A stretch of 64,000 nucleotides of DNA from Collinsella ureilytica (GTDB lineage Bacteria > Actinomycetota > Coriobacteriia > Coriobacteriales > Coriobacteriaceae): assembly GCF_019795105.1 (NCBI RefSeq), contig NZ_JAIMFO010000007.1, forward strand, positions 1-64,000. The letters run 5' to 3'. The notes under the pieces are model-generated. The model had not been told where the DNA came from. It searched no databases and saw only the letters and a list, made by a program, of their open reading frames with translations. Below, one piece after another: positions 46,060 to 56,040 of the stretch. The position numbers and the translations under genes were made by a program. Numbering within the stretch: position 1 is the first letter of the stretch; the number at the start of each line of letters is the position of its first letter.

Positions 46060-47520
46060 ATGCCCACCACTACTTCATCTCACCAAACTGCTGCTACGTG
46101 CCCTCACACTCCTCCTCAATTTAAAAAAGTCCACTTTATTGGTATTGGTGGAGCGGGTATGAGCGGTATTGCTTTGGTGCTGCATGAGCGCGGTTTTGAG
46201 GTGAGTGGCTCTGATCTTAAAACGTCACGGTATATCCGTCGTCTGTTGGCAGCTGGTATTCCGATTCGTATTGGGCATGAAGCGTCTGCTATTGATGAGA
46301 TCACACCTGATGTTGTAGTCGTCTCAACCGCCATTCCAGAATCAAACCCAGAGCTTGTTCGTGCGCGTGAGCTGGGGATACCGGTATGGCCTCGAGCCAA
46401 GATGCTCTCGGTGCTCTCATGCGGCCAAACTACGATCGCAGTTGCCGGTACTCATGGGAAAACAACTACGTCTTCTATGTGTGCCACTATGCTCGATCGC
46501 ATGTCGCTCGACCCCAGCTTTCTGATTGGCGGCATTGTTGAGGGATATGAAACAAATGGTCGCAATGGCAACGGTGCCTATTTTGTTTGCGAGGCCGATG
46601 AGTCGGACAGCTCGTTTCTCTTTCTTCACCCCCATATTGCAGTGGTGACCAATGTTGAGGCTGACCACCTTGATCACTATGGATCTTTGGCAGAGATTGA
46701 AGATACCTTCTGTGAGTTTATGTCGTTGGTGGGCGAGGCCGGCGTTGTGGTTGTGTGTGGGGACGATGCTCGCTTGGCAGAACTGGCAGCACGCACCGGT
46801 AGGCGCTTTGTTACCTATGGCTTTCATGAGACAAACGACGTGATCGTACAAGCTCAGGCATCTGCTCCAGAATCAGCTTCTACCTTTGAGCTTATTTTCC
46901 CTCAAGGCGAAAAGCACACAGTAGAAATTCATAGCAATCCTGGGCGTCATAATATGCTGAACGCCGCAGCTGCCTTAACGGTTGCTCACGAGTTAGGTCT
47001 TGATACTGTAGCAGCTGCCCGGGCGCTCTCCAGCTTTGAGGGAGTTCGTCGCCGCTTTACGCGGATTGGCGAGATTCGCGGTGTCTCGATTGTGGACGAT
47101 TATGGGCATCATCCAACGGAGATCAAGGCCACGCTTAAAGCCGCAGCTTCTTTGGGCTATGAGCATGTGTGCGTGGTGTTTCAACCGCATCGGTATTCGC
47201 GGCTCGAAGCCCTGTTAGATGGCTTTGCTGATGCTTTTGCCGATGCCGACCGGCTCATCCTCATTGATGTTTTTCCGGCAGGTGAGATGCCAATCCCAGG
47301 TGTTACCTCAAAGATGCTTGCCGATACGGTAGCTGAGCGTCACCCGAATTTGACCGTGCGTTATGCTCAAGATCGCACTGAACTCATGGCTGCCATTGAT
47401 GAGCTTGCAGGTGCAGGAGATGTGCTTATCACGATGGGTGCAGGGGATGTGACGACCGTCGGCCCTGAATACCTTGAGCGCGCCGCTGAGATGCTCGCAA
47501 GCGACCAAGATACTCACTAG
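46060..47520 (+). CDS. murC: UDP-N-acetylmuramate-L-alanine ligase
   Basis: Adds L-Ala to UDP-MurNAc, the first peptide step of peptidoglycan synthesis. The 486-residue Mur ligase has the Rossmann-type HFIGIGGAGMSGIA, the P-loop AGTHGKTTT (~res 129), the CEADESDSSF metal site, and DDYGHHPTEI in the C-terminal domain. GGAGGAG precedes the ATG. It is the first visible gene of the division/cell-wall cluster; the upstream murG/ftsW genes are not adjacent here. Confidence 0.97.
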   Translation: MPTTTSSHQTAATCPHTPPQFKKVHFIGIGGAGMSGIALVLHERGFEVSGSDLKTSRYIRRLLAAGIPIRIGHEASAIDEITPDVVVVSTAIPESNPELVRARELGIPVWPRAKMLSVLSCGQTTIAVAGTHGKTTTSSMCATMLDRMSLDPSFLIGGIVEGYETNGRNGNGAYFVCEADESDSSFLFLHPHIAVVTNVEADHLDHYGSLAEIEDTFCEFMSLVGEAGVVVVCGDDARLAELAARTGRRFVTYGFHETNDVIVQAQASAPESASTFELIFPQGEKHTVEIHSNPGRHNMLNAAAALTVAHELGLDTVAAARALSSFEGVRRRFTRIGEIRGVSIVDDYGHHPTEIKATLKAAASLGYEHVCVVFQPHRYSRLEALLDGFADAFADADRLILIDVFPAGEMPIPGVTSKMLADTVAERHPNLTVRYAQDRTELMAAIDELAGAGDVLITMGAGDVTTVGPEYLERAAEMLASDQDTH

Positions 47521-47521
47521 C

Positions 47522-48433
47522 ATGGCATTTTTTAACGCGACATATCGGCTATCAGAGCAGATTGATACCGATGTCATAGAAGGTGAGCGCCTTGCGCGTC
47601 ATACGAGCCTGCGGATTGGCGGCACCGCAGATCTCTTCATAACCTGTCATAGCTATCATGCCTTGCGCCGGACGATCGAGGTCTTATCTCGAGAAGAAGT
47701 TCCATGGGTCGTTTTGGGTAAAGGTTCAAACATCTTGGTAGCCGATGATGGCTATCGCGGTGCTGTGGTTACCTTAGGTGCTGGGTTTGCCCGCTTTACC
47801 GTTGCAGAAGATGGCTGCACAATCACGGCTGGTGCGGGGGCAATGTTGCCGCGTTTGGTCAATGAAGCACTAACACGCTCGCTGACGGGTCTTGAGTTTG
47901 CTGTCGGCATTCCTGGCACCGTTGGCGGAGCAGTTTCTATGAACGCGGGATCGCGCGAGGAATGGGTTGGCGCGCGCATTCGTGACGTGGTTACCTATAA
48001 GCCCTGCGAGGGAATTGTTCACCGCAGCCATGATGAGCTGGTATGGGGGTATCGCTTCTGTTCACTCCCACACGATGAGATTCTGCTTGAGGCAACCTTT
48101 GAACTCGAGCATGCGCCCAAGCAAGATGTACGCGAGCGCATGGAGCGCCACCTTTCTCGCCGTCGCCGCACACAACCTGTTGGATCGGCAAGCTGTGGAT
48201 CTGTTTTTAAGAATCCAGAAGGCCATGCCGCTGGCGCTATGATTGAAGCCTGTGGCTTGAAAGGTTGCGTTTCGGGAGGTGCAGAAATCTCTCCGATTCA
48301 CGCAAACTTTATTGTAAATAAGGGTTCGGCTCGTGCTGCAGACGTACTTGATCTGATCAAGCGCATGCTCGGGGAGGTGAAGGCGGCGTATGACATCGAA
48401 CTTAAACCCGAAATCAAATTCCTCGGGTTCTAA
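47522..48433 (+). CDS. murB: UDP-N-acetylenolpyruvoylglucosamine reductase
   Basis: Reduces UDP-GlcNAc-enolpyruvate to UDP-MurNAc with FAD and NADPH. The 303-residue product shows HTSLRIGGTADL, LGKGSNILVAD, the FAD loop GIPGTVGGAVSMNAG, WGYRFCSLP and the catalytic GSVFKNPEGHAAGAMIE. The start at 47522 is one base after the murC stop with no strong ribosome site, implying re-initiation. Confidence 0.96.
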   Translation: MAFFNATYRLSEQIDTDVIEGERLARHTSLRIGGTADLFITCHSYHALRRTIEVLSREEVPWVVLGKGSNILVADDGYRGAVVTLGAGFARFTVAEDGCTITAGAGAMLPRLVNEALTRSLTGLEFAVGIPGTVGGAVSMNAGSREEWVGARIRDVVTYKPCEGIVHRSHDELVWGYRFCSLPHDEILLEATFELEHAPKQDVRERMERHLSRRRRTQPVGSASCGSVFKNPEGHAAGAMIEACGLKGCVSGGAEISPIHANFIVNKGSARAADVLDLIKRMLGEVKAAYDIELKPEIKFLGF

Positions 48434-50012
48434 GTCCTCAAAACCTACCTTTCGCCGCGCTCCTGCCGGCTCAGCTAAGCGTCGTCGTTCTGCCGGAGCT
48501 GATGGTTCGCTGGTGGGAAGCTCTTCGCTATCGAGTGCTACCAGCTCACGCACGTCATCTGGCGTTTCGTCCCAGGTGCGTCCGAGTGTACGCTCTGCTG
48601 CTTCAGGTAAAACCTTCGGTGCCTCTACGCGTCGTTCTCGGGGTGCAGGTTCGAAGAATAGAGACTTTTTGGCACAAGCTGGAGACGCGCCACGTTCTTC
48701 GTATGGTCGAAGGCCAGCTGCGCGCCCGGGTTTATCTGGATCTCCAGCTTCTCGGAAGCTCGAAACAGGACCTCGGGCTCCACGATTTGTCAAAGCAAGT
48801 CCTCGACCAAAGCAAGCGCCTCCAGCTCGTTCAGAAGCACGAAGCTCACGTGTATCAACGGGAGGATCAAAGGCACCCCGCCAGCGTAAGGTAAATGCTC
48901 AAGCTCCAGCCTTTGGCCTTCGCCTCCCGTTTAGCAAACTTCGTGCCGAGCATGGCTCCGACGCTGTTACAAACACATCTCGACCACCGCGACGTGCATC
49001 TGCTCGAGCGCTGAGCGAGAATATGCGCTCAGCCTTTGCCCGTATGCCGCGCCCGCATGTACCAGCATCGGCTGGCCATCTTCGGGGTCGCATCATGCTC
49101 GGTGCTGGAGTACTCATTACGCTTGTTTTGGCCTTTTTTATCGTTGCTCATTCGCCGCTTTTTGCTGCCACCGATATTGAGGTAAAGGGCGGATCTCATG
49201 TGAGCGCCGAAGAGCTGAAGACCTTGCTTGACCTTCCAGAAGGGATCACGCTACTCAATGTGAACACGGGAGCTATTCGCGACAACGTGAAGCGGAGCCC
49301 TTGGGTTCAAGATGTAAAAATCGAGCGACAGTTCCCTCATACCTTGATTATTGAACCAGAGGAACGTTCGGTGGCTCTTATTGCCTATATGCCCGCAGAC
49401 GATGTTGCTTGGGCAATCAGTACCGATGGGATATGGATTGCTCCTGTGTCCACGGTAGCTACGCTCAACGCAGATGGTTCGTTGGCCATTGAGGCTCCTT
49501 CGGAGGCAGCGCCAGATACCGCAACTGTCGCGTCCGGTGAGGGTGGAGAGGGTTCATCCCACGATGCAGGTGCTGAACAAGCTACAGAGGCTGCGCCGGA
49601 GCAAGGTACCCAGCAGCCTTCAGAAGATTCGGGCATGCATCAGGTTACTGGGGTGGCAGCTGCAGCTGCAATCGCGCGCAACTCCGGGGCAATTTTGCTA
49701 ACCGATGTTGCTGCCGATGTGGATCCATCGAGTGGCAAAGCAGTCTCTTCTGAGGTCATTAAAGCTGCGCTTGCATATGCAACGGGGTTTTCCTCAGAGT
49801 TTGTGGCACAGATTAAGTCTATGTCAGTGGCCTCTGTTGAGGCGATTTCTGCTAGCTTGACCTCCGGTGTTGAGGTTTCGCTTGGCACACCAGAAAATAT
49901 TACGACCAAGGAGCGCGTGGTAAACAAGCTCTTAGAGCAGCAAGAAGGCGTGACTTATATCAATGTGAGAACGCCGGATGCCTATACCTTCCGCTCAGCA
50001 CCTGCGAGCTAG
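48390..50012 (+). CDS. ftsQ: Cell division protein FtsQ/DivIB
   Basis: A 540-residue divisome protein linking FtsB/FtsL to septal synthesis. An unusually long, Ser/Arg/Lys/Pro-rich cytoplasmic N-terminus (~1-230) is followed by one membrane helix (~232-255), a POTRA domain (ATDIEVKGGSHVSAEELKTL) and the beta domain. The beta domain is interrupted by a Gly/Glu/Ala-rich low-complexity insertion (~res 365-415). The gene overlaps murB by 44 bases, and GGAGGTGAAGG lies before the ATG. Confidence 0.88.
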   Translation: MTSNLNPKSNSSGSKSSKPTFRRAPAGSAKRRRSAGADGSLVGSSSLSSATSSRTSSGVSSQVRPSVRSAASGKTFGASTRRSRGAGSKNRDFLAQAGDAPRSSYGRRPAARPGLSGSPASRKLETGPRAPRFVKASPRPKQAPPARSEARSSRVSTGGSKAPRQRKVNAQAPAFGLRLPFSKLRAEHGSDAVTNTSRPPRRASARALSENMRSAFARMPRPHVPASAGHLRGRIMLGAGVLITLVLAFFIVAHSPLFAATDIEVKGGSHVSAEELKTLLDLPEGITLLNVNTGAIRDNVKRSPWVQDVKIERQFPHTLIIEPEERSVALIAYMPADDVAWAISTDGIWIAPVSTVATLNADGSLAIEAPSEAAPDTATVASGEGGEGSSHDAGAEQATEAAPEQGTQQPSEDSGMHQVTGVAAAAAIARNSGAILLTDVAADVDPSSGKAVSSEVIKAALAYATGFSSEFVAQIKSMSVASVEAISASLTSGVEVSLGTPENITTKERVVNKLLEQQEGVTYINVRTPDAYTFRSAPAS

Positions 50013-50254
50013 TGGCTTGTGCGAACTATTCCTGCGTATATGCCATTTACCGACGGTGGACGTGCGAATGGTTTCGATATTCATCTGGGCTTTTCTAGCA
50101 CCTTTCATGAAAACGGCTGCATAATTTGACTTAGTGCTCGAAATTGTGCAAAGATACCGTGATTTACCTTGATGTTTAATCTCAACTTGAAGGTTAACGT
50201 TGCGAATCGACCGTACTCGCATCCGCGAGACCCCGATGTTCGGAGGACCGATAC

Positions 50255-51379
50255 ATGCACGAGAACGAGATCAACAACTACCTTGCCGTCATAAAGGTTG
50301 TGGGTGTCGGCGGTGGTGGCACCAACGCAGTGAACCGCATGATCGAAGAGGGCATTCGCGGCGTTGAGTTTGTGGCTATCAATACCGATGCCCAGGCTTT
50401 GGCTATCTCTGATGCCGATATTAAGGTTCACATTGGTACTGATCTTACTCGTGGCTTAGGTGCCGGTGCCAATCCTGAGGTTGGCCGCAAGGCAGCAGAT
50501 GAGTCGCGCGATGACATTGCTGAGGCACTTGCCGGTGCAGATATGGTCTTTATCACCGCAGGAGAGGGCGGCGGTACGGGTACCGGCGCTGCTCCCATCG
50601 TTGCAGATATTGCCATGAACGAGGTTGGTGCTCTGACGGTTGCCGTGGTAACCAAGCCCTTTACGTTTGAGGGTCGCAAGCGCAAGGGCGCTGCTGAAGA
50701 GGGCATCAAGACCCTTTCTGAGAGCGTGGATACCCTCATTGTGATCCCGAACGATAAGCTGTTGGATATTGCTGAGAAGAAGACCTCCATGCTTGAGGCC
50801 TTCTCTATGGCCGATGGCGTGCTTTCTCAGGGTACCCAGGGCATTACCGATCTGATTACGGTTCCGGGTGTTATCAACCTTGACTTCGCAGACGTGAAGA
50901 CCATCATGCGCCAGGCTGGTACCGCCATGATGGGCATCGGTGTTGCCTCTGGCGATACCCGTGCTGTTGACGCTGCACAGCAGGCAATTTCTAGCCGCTT
51001 GCTTGAGAGCTCGATTGATGGCGCAACCCGCGTTCTGCTCTCCATTGCTGGTAGTAAAGATCTTGGTATCCAAGAGATCAACGATGCTGCCGACCTGGTA
51101 GCGAATGCGGTTGATCCTGAGGCCAATATCATCTTTGGTACGGTTGTAGATGAATCCTTGGGCGATCAGGTTCGTATTACCGTGATTGCAACTGGTTTTA
51201 CTGATGCAAATGTTCGTCGCCAGGATGATCTGTTTGGTCAGCGCAGCTCGCGTCCATCTGACACAACGGCTCCTGCTGCCACAAGCACGCCTGCCGCTCC
51301 TTCCAGAAACACCGATTTGCCAAACTTTGGCAACGAGCAGTTTGAGCTCCCCGATTTCTTAAAACGCGGTAGCTTCTAG
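50255..51379 (+). CDS. ftsZ: Cell division protein FtsZ
   Basis: The tubulin-like GTPase that builds the Z-ring. The 374-residue product has [14 protein letters not shown], the tubulin signature [10 protein letters not shown], the T7-loop [11 protein letters not shown], a short disordered linker, and the conserved C-terminal peptide [11 protein letters not shown] that binds FtsA/SepF-type anchors. CGGAGGA precedes the ATG. A 242-base gap separates it from ftsQ and may hold its own promoter. Confidence 0.98.
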   Translation: MHENEINNYLAVIKVVGVGGGGTNAVNRMIEEGIRGVEFVAINTDAQALAISDADIKVHIGTDLTRGLGAGANPEVGRKAADESRDDIAEALAGADMVFITAGEGGGTGTGAAPIVADIAMNEVGALTVAVVTKPFTFEGRKRKGAAEEGIKTLSESVDTLIVIPNDKLLDIAEKKTSMLEAFSMADGVLSQGTQGITDLITVPGVINLDFADVKTIMRQAGTAMMGIGVASGDTRAVDAAQQAISSRLLESSIDGATRVLLSIAGSKDLGIQEINDAADLVANAVDPEANIIFGTVVDESLGDQVRITVIATGFTDANVRRQDDLFGQRSSRPSDTTAPAATSTPAAPSRNTDLPNFGNEQFELPDFLKRGSF

Positions 51380-51404
51380 GCTTGCACGTACATCTCGTTA
51401 TGGC

Positions 51405-51434
51405 ACCGGGGGCATGTTTGCCCCCGGTTTTGTT
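51405..51434 (+). terminator. Terminator after ftsZ
   Basis: ACCGGGGGCA (51405-51414) pairs with TGCCCCCGGT (51419-51428), followed by TTTGTTT. The pgeF start lies 15 bases further on. Confidence 0.9.
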
Positions 51435-51448
51435 TAAGGAGCAACACC

Positions 51449-52249
51449 TTGGTTGAGATGAAACGCATGTGTATAGGTGATCTGTGCTGCATTGCAGCTA
51501 CAGAAAGTAGGCTTCGTTTTGGTTTTACTGAGCGTACCGGAGGCGTGTCCGCCGAGCCCTTTTTGAGCTTGAACTTAGGTGAGCATGTTGGTGATGATCC
51601 GGCTGCGGTGTTAGAGAATCGCCGTCGGGTGCTTGCTGCCTTTGGTGTTGAGGATGCTGAAGATAAGCTGATCGTTCCGCGTCAGGTACATGGAACAAAT
51701 CTGGTGAGCATTACCTCGTCTGATGCTCACGAGCTTTCTGCTGCTCGACGTCTTGCGCGCTCTGGTGCCGATGGCATTATCTGCACTGCGCCGGGCGTGC
51801 CAATTCTGTTGTGCTTTGCCGACTGTGTACCGGTTATCCTTACCCTTGGTGCGGCTTTTGCGGTTGTCCACTCTGGATGGCGTGGTACCTTGGCGCGCAT
51901 TGCTGCTGGGGCTGCCCTTGAGCTCGCGCGTGTAACCGGGTGCACGCCAGCTGAGATCTCAGCCTATATCGGACCTCATATCCAAGGATTTGAATACGCC
52001 GTATCCGATGATTTGGCTGCTCAGTTTTTCTCTGAGTTTAGACGTGCGATCTCGCCTGAACACCCCGGCATGATTAATCTATCTGAGTGCATACAAGAAG
52101 CTCTGTGTGATGTAGGAGTTAAGAAGGCTTCCATCTTTGATACGAAGCTCTCTACTGCGAGCGGGACTGATCGCTTCTTTTCCTATCGTGCAGAGGCGGG
52201 CACTTGCGGCAGGCATGGTGCCTTTGCGGTGTTGTTGCCTGAAGCCTAG
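51449..52249 (+). CDS. pgeF: Peptidoglycan editing factor PgeF (YfiH/laccase-domain)
   Basis: A 266-residue copper/zinc-dependent oxidoreductase-fold protein; in E. coli it removes misincorporated L-Ser from peptidoglycan precursors. The His/Cys site is seen as RQVHGTNLV, FADCVPVIL and AVVHSGWRGTL. The start is a TTG at 51449 behind AAGGA at eight bases; the first ATG (51458) is too far away. Its place between ftsZ and yggS is the usual actinobacterial order. Confidence 0.9.
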   Translation: MVEMKRMCIGDLCCIAATESRLRFGFTERTGGVSAEPFLSLNLGEHVGDDPAAVLENRRRVLAAFGVEDAEDKLIVPRQVHGTNLVSITSSDAHELSAARRLARSGADGIICTAPGVPILLCFADCVPVILTLGAAFAVVHSGWRGTLARIAAGAALELARVTGCTPAEISAYIGPHIQGFEYAVSDDLAAQFFSEFRRAISPEHPGMINLSECIQEALCDVGVKKASIFDTKLSTASGTDRFFSYRAEAGTCGRHGAFAVLLPEA

Positions 52250-52378
52250 ATGATTGCACAGGTCTTATTAACGGAGTGAATCCGTTGGAGTGATGTGTAA
52301 CAAGGGGAGTGAATTCCCACGAAGCAGGTGAGCGACCAAGCGGAGTCAAGACGGCCTTATACGTCCTAACATTTCAAC

Positions 52379-52411
52379 CCTTACGATGTACACACGATTC
52401 CCTTACATAGT
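52379..52411 (+). promoter_or_regulatory. Candidate PHO-box upstream of phoU
   Basis: CCTTACGAT at 52379 and CCTTACATAG at 52401 are exactly 22 bases (two helical turns) apart. The same CCTTACGAT starts the candidate box before pit. Direct repeats with an 11-base step are the form of PhoP/PhoB sites. Confidence 0.5.
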
Positions 52412-52477
52412 CTTGTCTTCTTGCTGCCACACTGATCAGGGCAGTAGCCAGTAATCGTCATGAATGGAGATTCATCC

Positions 52478-53323
52478 ATGCGCAAGCTCTTTTCTCATCA
52501 ACTCATCGAAGCACGCCACGAGATGCTTTCAATTTTTGAAGCCCTTGATCTCACGCTTCACGATGCCGTCCGTGCCTTTTTAACCGATGATACTGAGCTT
52601 GCCGCCAAAGCTCGCGAGGAGACCTTGCATATTGATGCGCGTTGCGAAAATCTTGAGGTTGTTTGCTATAACCTCATTTCAATGCAAGGTCCTATGGCTT
52701 CTGACTTTCGCACCTTGCAAACTATCAATTTTGTGAACTACAACCTCCAGCGTATCTGCGATAAGGTACGTCGCATTGCTCGAGCAGCACGTAAGAAGGT
52801 CAAGGCAGATATCGATTTGCCATCTGAGCTAGCCGATCTCATTGAGCGCCAAGCCTCAGATGTGTATCGGGTACTCGGCCTGACGATTAGTGCCTTAGTA
52901 AATAGCGATATGACCTTGGCTCGTGCGCTCATTGAGCAAGATGAGCCTGTTCATGAAATGTACGAGCGTTTCTTCCGTGCCTACAACCGCATTGGTGCTG
53001 AGCAGTTGGCTGGCGATAGCTCTCTGGATGATTTGCGTCGCGTCATAATGGTTGCGCGCTATCTCGACCGGATTGCTTCCATCTCAATCGACGCCGCTTC
53101 ACGGATTACCTTTATGCTGACCGGCCAGCGTTGGAGCTTGGCCGATGTTGCCGATGCAGATACCGATGAGCTGGAAGATATGAGGATCCCGTCAGGAGAG
53201 GGAACAATCCTGAATCCTGCTCGCGATGCTCGCTTTGTTGCTCGTGTCCCGCTTGATGAAGTTGATGAGCAGTTGGCTGAGCATATTCGTCGTCTCAATG
53301 ATGGATCTGAGGATCACGCATAA
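52478..53323 (+). CDS. phoU: PhoU-family phosphate regulator
   Basis: A 281-residue protein with two PhoU three-helix bundles (~res 10-95 and ~115-205), including the NLISMQGPMASDFRTLQTI and VARYLDRIASISIDAA motifs, and a ~60-residue acidic C-terminal extension. PhoU proteins tune phosphate uptake and PhoR signalling. The ATG at 52478 with TGGAGA is preferred over 52460. It is placed inside the division cluster without pst genes; a Pit transporter lies 4 kb downstream. Confidence 0.85.
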   Translation: MRKLFSHQLIEARHEMLSIFEALDLTLHDAVRAFLTDDTELAAKAREETLHIDARCENLEVVCYNLISMQGPMASDFRTLQTINFVNYNLQRICDKVRRIARAARKKVKADIDLPSELADLIERQASDVYRVLGLTISALVNSDMTLARALIEQDEPVHEMYERFFRAYNRIGAEQLAGDSSLDDLRRVIMVARYLDRIASISIDAASRITFMLTGQRWSLADVADADTDELEDMRIPSGEGTILNPARDARFVARVPLDEVDEQLAEHIRRLNDGSEDHA

Positions 53324-53400
53324 GAAGGCTGGGATCTGTCTTTTTGTGTGAGCTGCTTGCGCTACCATGAGCCTGAGCCATCAGAAACAGGAGTGCACAC

Positions 53401-54141
53401 ATGCTAGATGCCTATGAGGACGGACTCAAACACCGCTTCTCTGAGATTCGTGAGCGTATCTCGTCTGCAGCTGCTGCAAGTGGCCGTTCTGCAGACGAGG
53501 TACGTATAGTTGCAGTTTCAAAGACGGTAGGAATTGATGAGGTGTTGGCGGCCATTCGAGTTGGCTATCGCTCTTTTGGCGAGAATCGTCCACAGGAGTT
53601 ACATGCCAAGCTGCAAGGCCTTGCCGCTGCTTCGCCTGAAGTTACTCCTCACTTTGAGCTAATTGGAAACTTGCAAACCAACAAAATTAATGCAGTGCTT
53701 GGTCGCGTTGATCTGATTCACTCCATCAGCTCGATGCACTTGGCGCGAGCAGTCTCGAAGCGCGCAGAGCGCCTGGCAGGGGAGGATCCTCATTTTTCTG
53801 AGCAGGCGGTGCTTCTTGAGGTGAATGTCTCAGGAGAGCGTACCAAGGCTGGATTTTCACCCGATGAACTCCGTGCTGCAATTGATGATTTGAAGGAGCT
53901 TTCTGGCATTCGGATCTGCGGACTGATGACCATGGCACCACGGGGCAACGCTGATGAGGCGCGTCACTGCTTTGAGGGCTTGCGTCTCTTGCGCGACGAG
54001 CTTGTTTCTTGCCACCCAGATCTTAATCTCGTAGAGCTTTCCTGTGGGATGAGCGAGGATTTTGAGGAGGCCGTCTCAGAGGGTTCTACAATCGTTCGAC
54101 TTGGTAGAGTGGTCTTCGATCCTGTGTTTGCGCTAAAATAA
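53401..54141 (+). CDS. PLP homeostasis protein (YggS/PROSC)
   Basis: A 246-residue alanine-racemase-N-fold protein that binds pyridoxal phosphate on Lys41 in VRIVAVSKTVG and balances PLP and amino-acid pools. Family marks: FGENRPQEL, HFELIGNLQTNKI, CGLMTMAP and LSCGMSEDFEEAV. AGGAG precedes the ATG. It lies upstream of sepF as usual in Gram-positives. Confidence 0.94.
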   Translation: MLDAYEDGLKHRFSEIRERISSAAAASGRSADEVRIVAVSKTVGIDEVLAAIRVGYRSFGENRPQELHAKLQGLAAASPEVTPHFELIGNLQTNKINAVLGRVDLIHSISSMHLARAVSKRAERLAGEDPHFSEQAVLLEVNVSGERTKAGFSPDELRAAIDDLKELSGIRICGLMTMAPRGNADEARHCFEGLRLLRDELVSCHPDLNLVELSCGMSEDFEEAVSEGSTIVRLGRVVFDPVFALK

Positions 54142-54208
54142 ACAGATCGGACACAATGCCGATCTTGCACATGAGATCTGAACGCACCAGGCAGAGAGGC
54201 GGGGAAGT

Positions 54209-54931
54209 ATGGGCTTCCTAGATGAGATCAAAGGCAGACTCCCCTTTGGTCTGGGCGGCAATGCCGCCTACGGTCATGAAGATGATGACTATGTCGATGA
54301 GTATTATGACGATCCTTCGCAGGATCCCTATGGCGATGATGCGTATCATATGCCCGATTCGGCGTATCCAGCTCGAGCAGATGATGGCCAGCGTTCCGGC
54401 GTGCTTGGCCAGACGCGTCGCGGTGAGGCAGAAAGCATCGCCGTCTACACCCGCAGCGGTGAGTTGGTAGGGGATGCGGATCGCCATGTTTCAACCTATG
54501 CTCCACCTGCTCGTAGCGCAGATGCTGCGATGCGCCCTGGTGCGTATGACACGCCATCGAGCTATGCTGAATCCGTTCGGTATGCATCTGCTGCCCCGGC
54601 AAGCTCGCCCGATCCTATAGCAACTCGCACAGCTCAAGCCATTCATGCAACACCGCAGCTTCCTGCATTTATTTTGCGGCCAGAGAGCTATGACGATGTT
54701 GAGACTGTCGTTCGCCGTGTTCGCACCAAGCAACCGGTTGTTTTGGTCTTTGCTGGTGTGAGAACCGAGGTTGCCAAGCGCGTGCTTGACTTTAGCTATG
54801 GTTTTGCGTGCGGTCTTGGTGCAACTGTCCGCGAGCTCGGAGACCGTTTATTCATTGTCCTTCCGGCGGGTAGCGAGGTTCGGGAATCCGATCTGGCAAA
54901 ACTTCGCCAAGAGGGTTATCTCAAAAAGTAG
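54209..54931 (+). CDS. sepF: Cell division protein SepF
   Basis: A 240-residue FtsZ-binding membrane anchor. The N-terminal amphipathic segment MGFLDEIKGRLPFGLG would bind membrane; an acidic Tyr/Asp-rich linker (~20-150) is longer than in Firmicutes; the SepF core is at ~152-235 (FILRPESYDDVETVVRRVRT, VLVFAG, FSYGFACGLG). GAGGCGGGG is before the ATG. Actinobacteria that lack FtsA use SepF for this role. Confidence 0.95.
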   Translation: MGFLDEIKGRLPFGLGGNAAYGHEDDDYVDEYYDDPSQDPYGDDAYHMPDSAYPARADDGQRSGVLGQTRRGEAESIAVYTRSGELVGDADRHVSTYAPPARSADAAMRPGAYDTPSSYAESVRYASAAPASSPDPIATRTAQAIHATPQLPAFILRPESYDDVETVVRRVRTKQPVVLVFAGVRTEVAKRVLDFSYGFACGLGATVRELGDRLFIVLPAGSEVRESDLAKLRQEGYLKK

Positions 54932-54937
54932 GCCTAC

Positions 54938-55213
54938 GTGTTTTTATCGATCATGAGACTCACTGAGTCACTGTTTAACTTCTATAGCTTGCTCGTTCTC
55001 GTGTACTGCTTGCTCTCATGGTTCCCACGTAGGCAAGACGGCCTGATCTCTGATCTGGCTGCAGTTTTAGCCTCAATTGTTGAGCCATATTTGAGCATCT
55101 TTCGGCGAGTCATTCCACCTATTGGAGGCATGGATTTCTCGCCAGTAGCGGCAATTATTGTGCTTAAACTGGTTGAGCAGATTGTTCTTACTACTATGAT
55201 GTCTATGGCCTAG
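54938..55213 (+). CDS. YggT-family membrane protein
   Basis: A 91-residue protein with two hydrophobic helices and the YggT loop (VYCLLSWFP, EPYLSIFRRVIPP, GGMDFSP). Family members are linked to osmotic or cell-division functions. The start is a GTG at 54938, six bases after the sepF stop; an ATG at 54953 is the alternative. Confidence 0.85.
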   Translation: MFLSIMRLTESLFNFYSLLVLVYCLLSWFPRRQDGLISDLAAVLASIVEPYLSIFRRVIPPIGGMDFSPVAAIIVLKLVEQIVLTTMMSMA

Positions 55214-55256
55214 ATCGCGAGCTTTCGCGTATCCAGCAACGAAAGGACTGTTATTC

Positions 55257-55925
55257 ATGGCTATTACACCGGCAGACATTCAAGTCCAGCAATTTAGCAA
55301 GGCAAAGCACGGATACAACCCAGTTGAGGTCGATGAGTTTTTAGAGCGCATCTCAGCTGAGGTTGATGCAATGCTCAATAAGATTGTGGATTTAAAAGGT
55401 CGTTTGACTGCTACCGAGCAGCAGCTTGCAGAGGCTCGATCCGAGCTTGAGCGCGAGCGCACCTCTGGTGGCTCTGCGTTGGCAGCTCCTGCTGCGGTGG
55501 TTGAGCCTTCCACAGCTGCAACTGAGCGCCAGATCTCTGCAGCCCTCATTGCTGCCCAGCAAACGGCAGATGCCATTGTTGCTGAGGCTAACGATAATGC
55601 AGAGCGTATTCGCACCGAGGCGGATGCGAAGGCGCGCGAGGTGATTCGCCAGGCTCTGGCTGAGAAGCAAAATGAGATTGCTGAGATTGATCGCTTGAAG
55701 GCATCCCGTGAGGAGTTTAAGAATCAGTATCTGAACCTCATTCAGCACTTCATGGATGATGCTCAAAACTCCTTTCCAGCTGAGCTCATGTCCAACTTGC
55801 CAACGGGATCGGGATCTCCTGCATCCCCGGCGCTGACCATGCCAGCAGCTCCTGTTCAAGCTCCAGCACCGGCTGCTGACCCCTTTGCGCCTCAGTCCAA
55901 TTTTGCTATGGATGATCTCGACTAG
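55257..55925 (+). CDS. DivIVA-domain protein (Wag31-like)
   Basis: A 222-residue polar or septal scaffold protein. The N-terminal DivIVA membrane-binding segment is MAITPADIQVQQFSKAKHGY followed by VDEFLERI; long coiled coils cover ~30-70 and ~95-165; the C-terminus is Pro/Ala-rich and ends MDDLD. The end of the division cluster is marked by the terminator at 55996. Confidence 0.93.
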   Translation: MAITPADIQVQQFSKAKHGYNPVEVDEFLERISAEVDAMLNKIVDLKGRLTATEQQLAEARSELERERTSGGSALAAPAAVVEPSTAATERQISAALIAAQQTADAIVAEANDNAERIRTEADAKAREVIRQALAEKQNEIAEIDRLKASREEFKNQYLNLIQHFMDDAQNSFPAELMSNLPTGSGSPASPALTMPAAPVQAPAPAADPFAPQSNFAMDDLD

Positions 55926-55995
55926 GCTCTAGCCCGCACGCATAATAGGAACTGCAGCTACTCTGTAGTGCTCAAGACAAGAGATGTTGAGCACA

Positions 55996-56040
55996 AGCCT
56001 CTTCGCAACAGCAATGTTTTGCGAAGAGGCTGTTTGTTTT
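55996..56040 (+). terminator. Terminator after divIVA
   Basis: AGCCTCTTCGCAA (55996-56008) pairs with TTGCGAAGAGGCT (56019-56031) and is followed by GTTTGTTTT. Confidence 0.9.
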
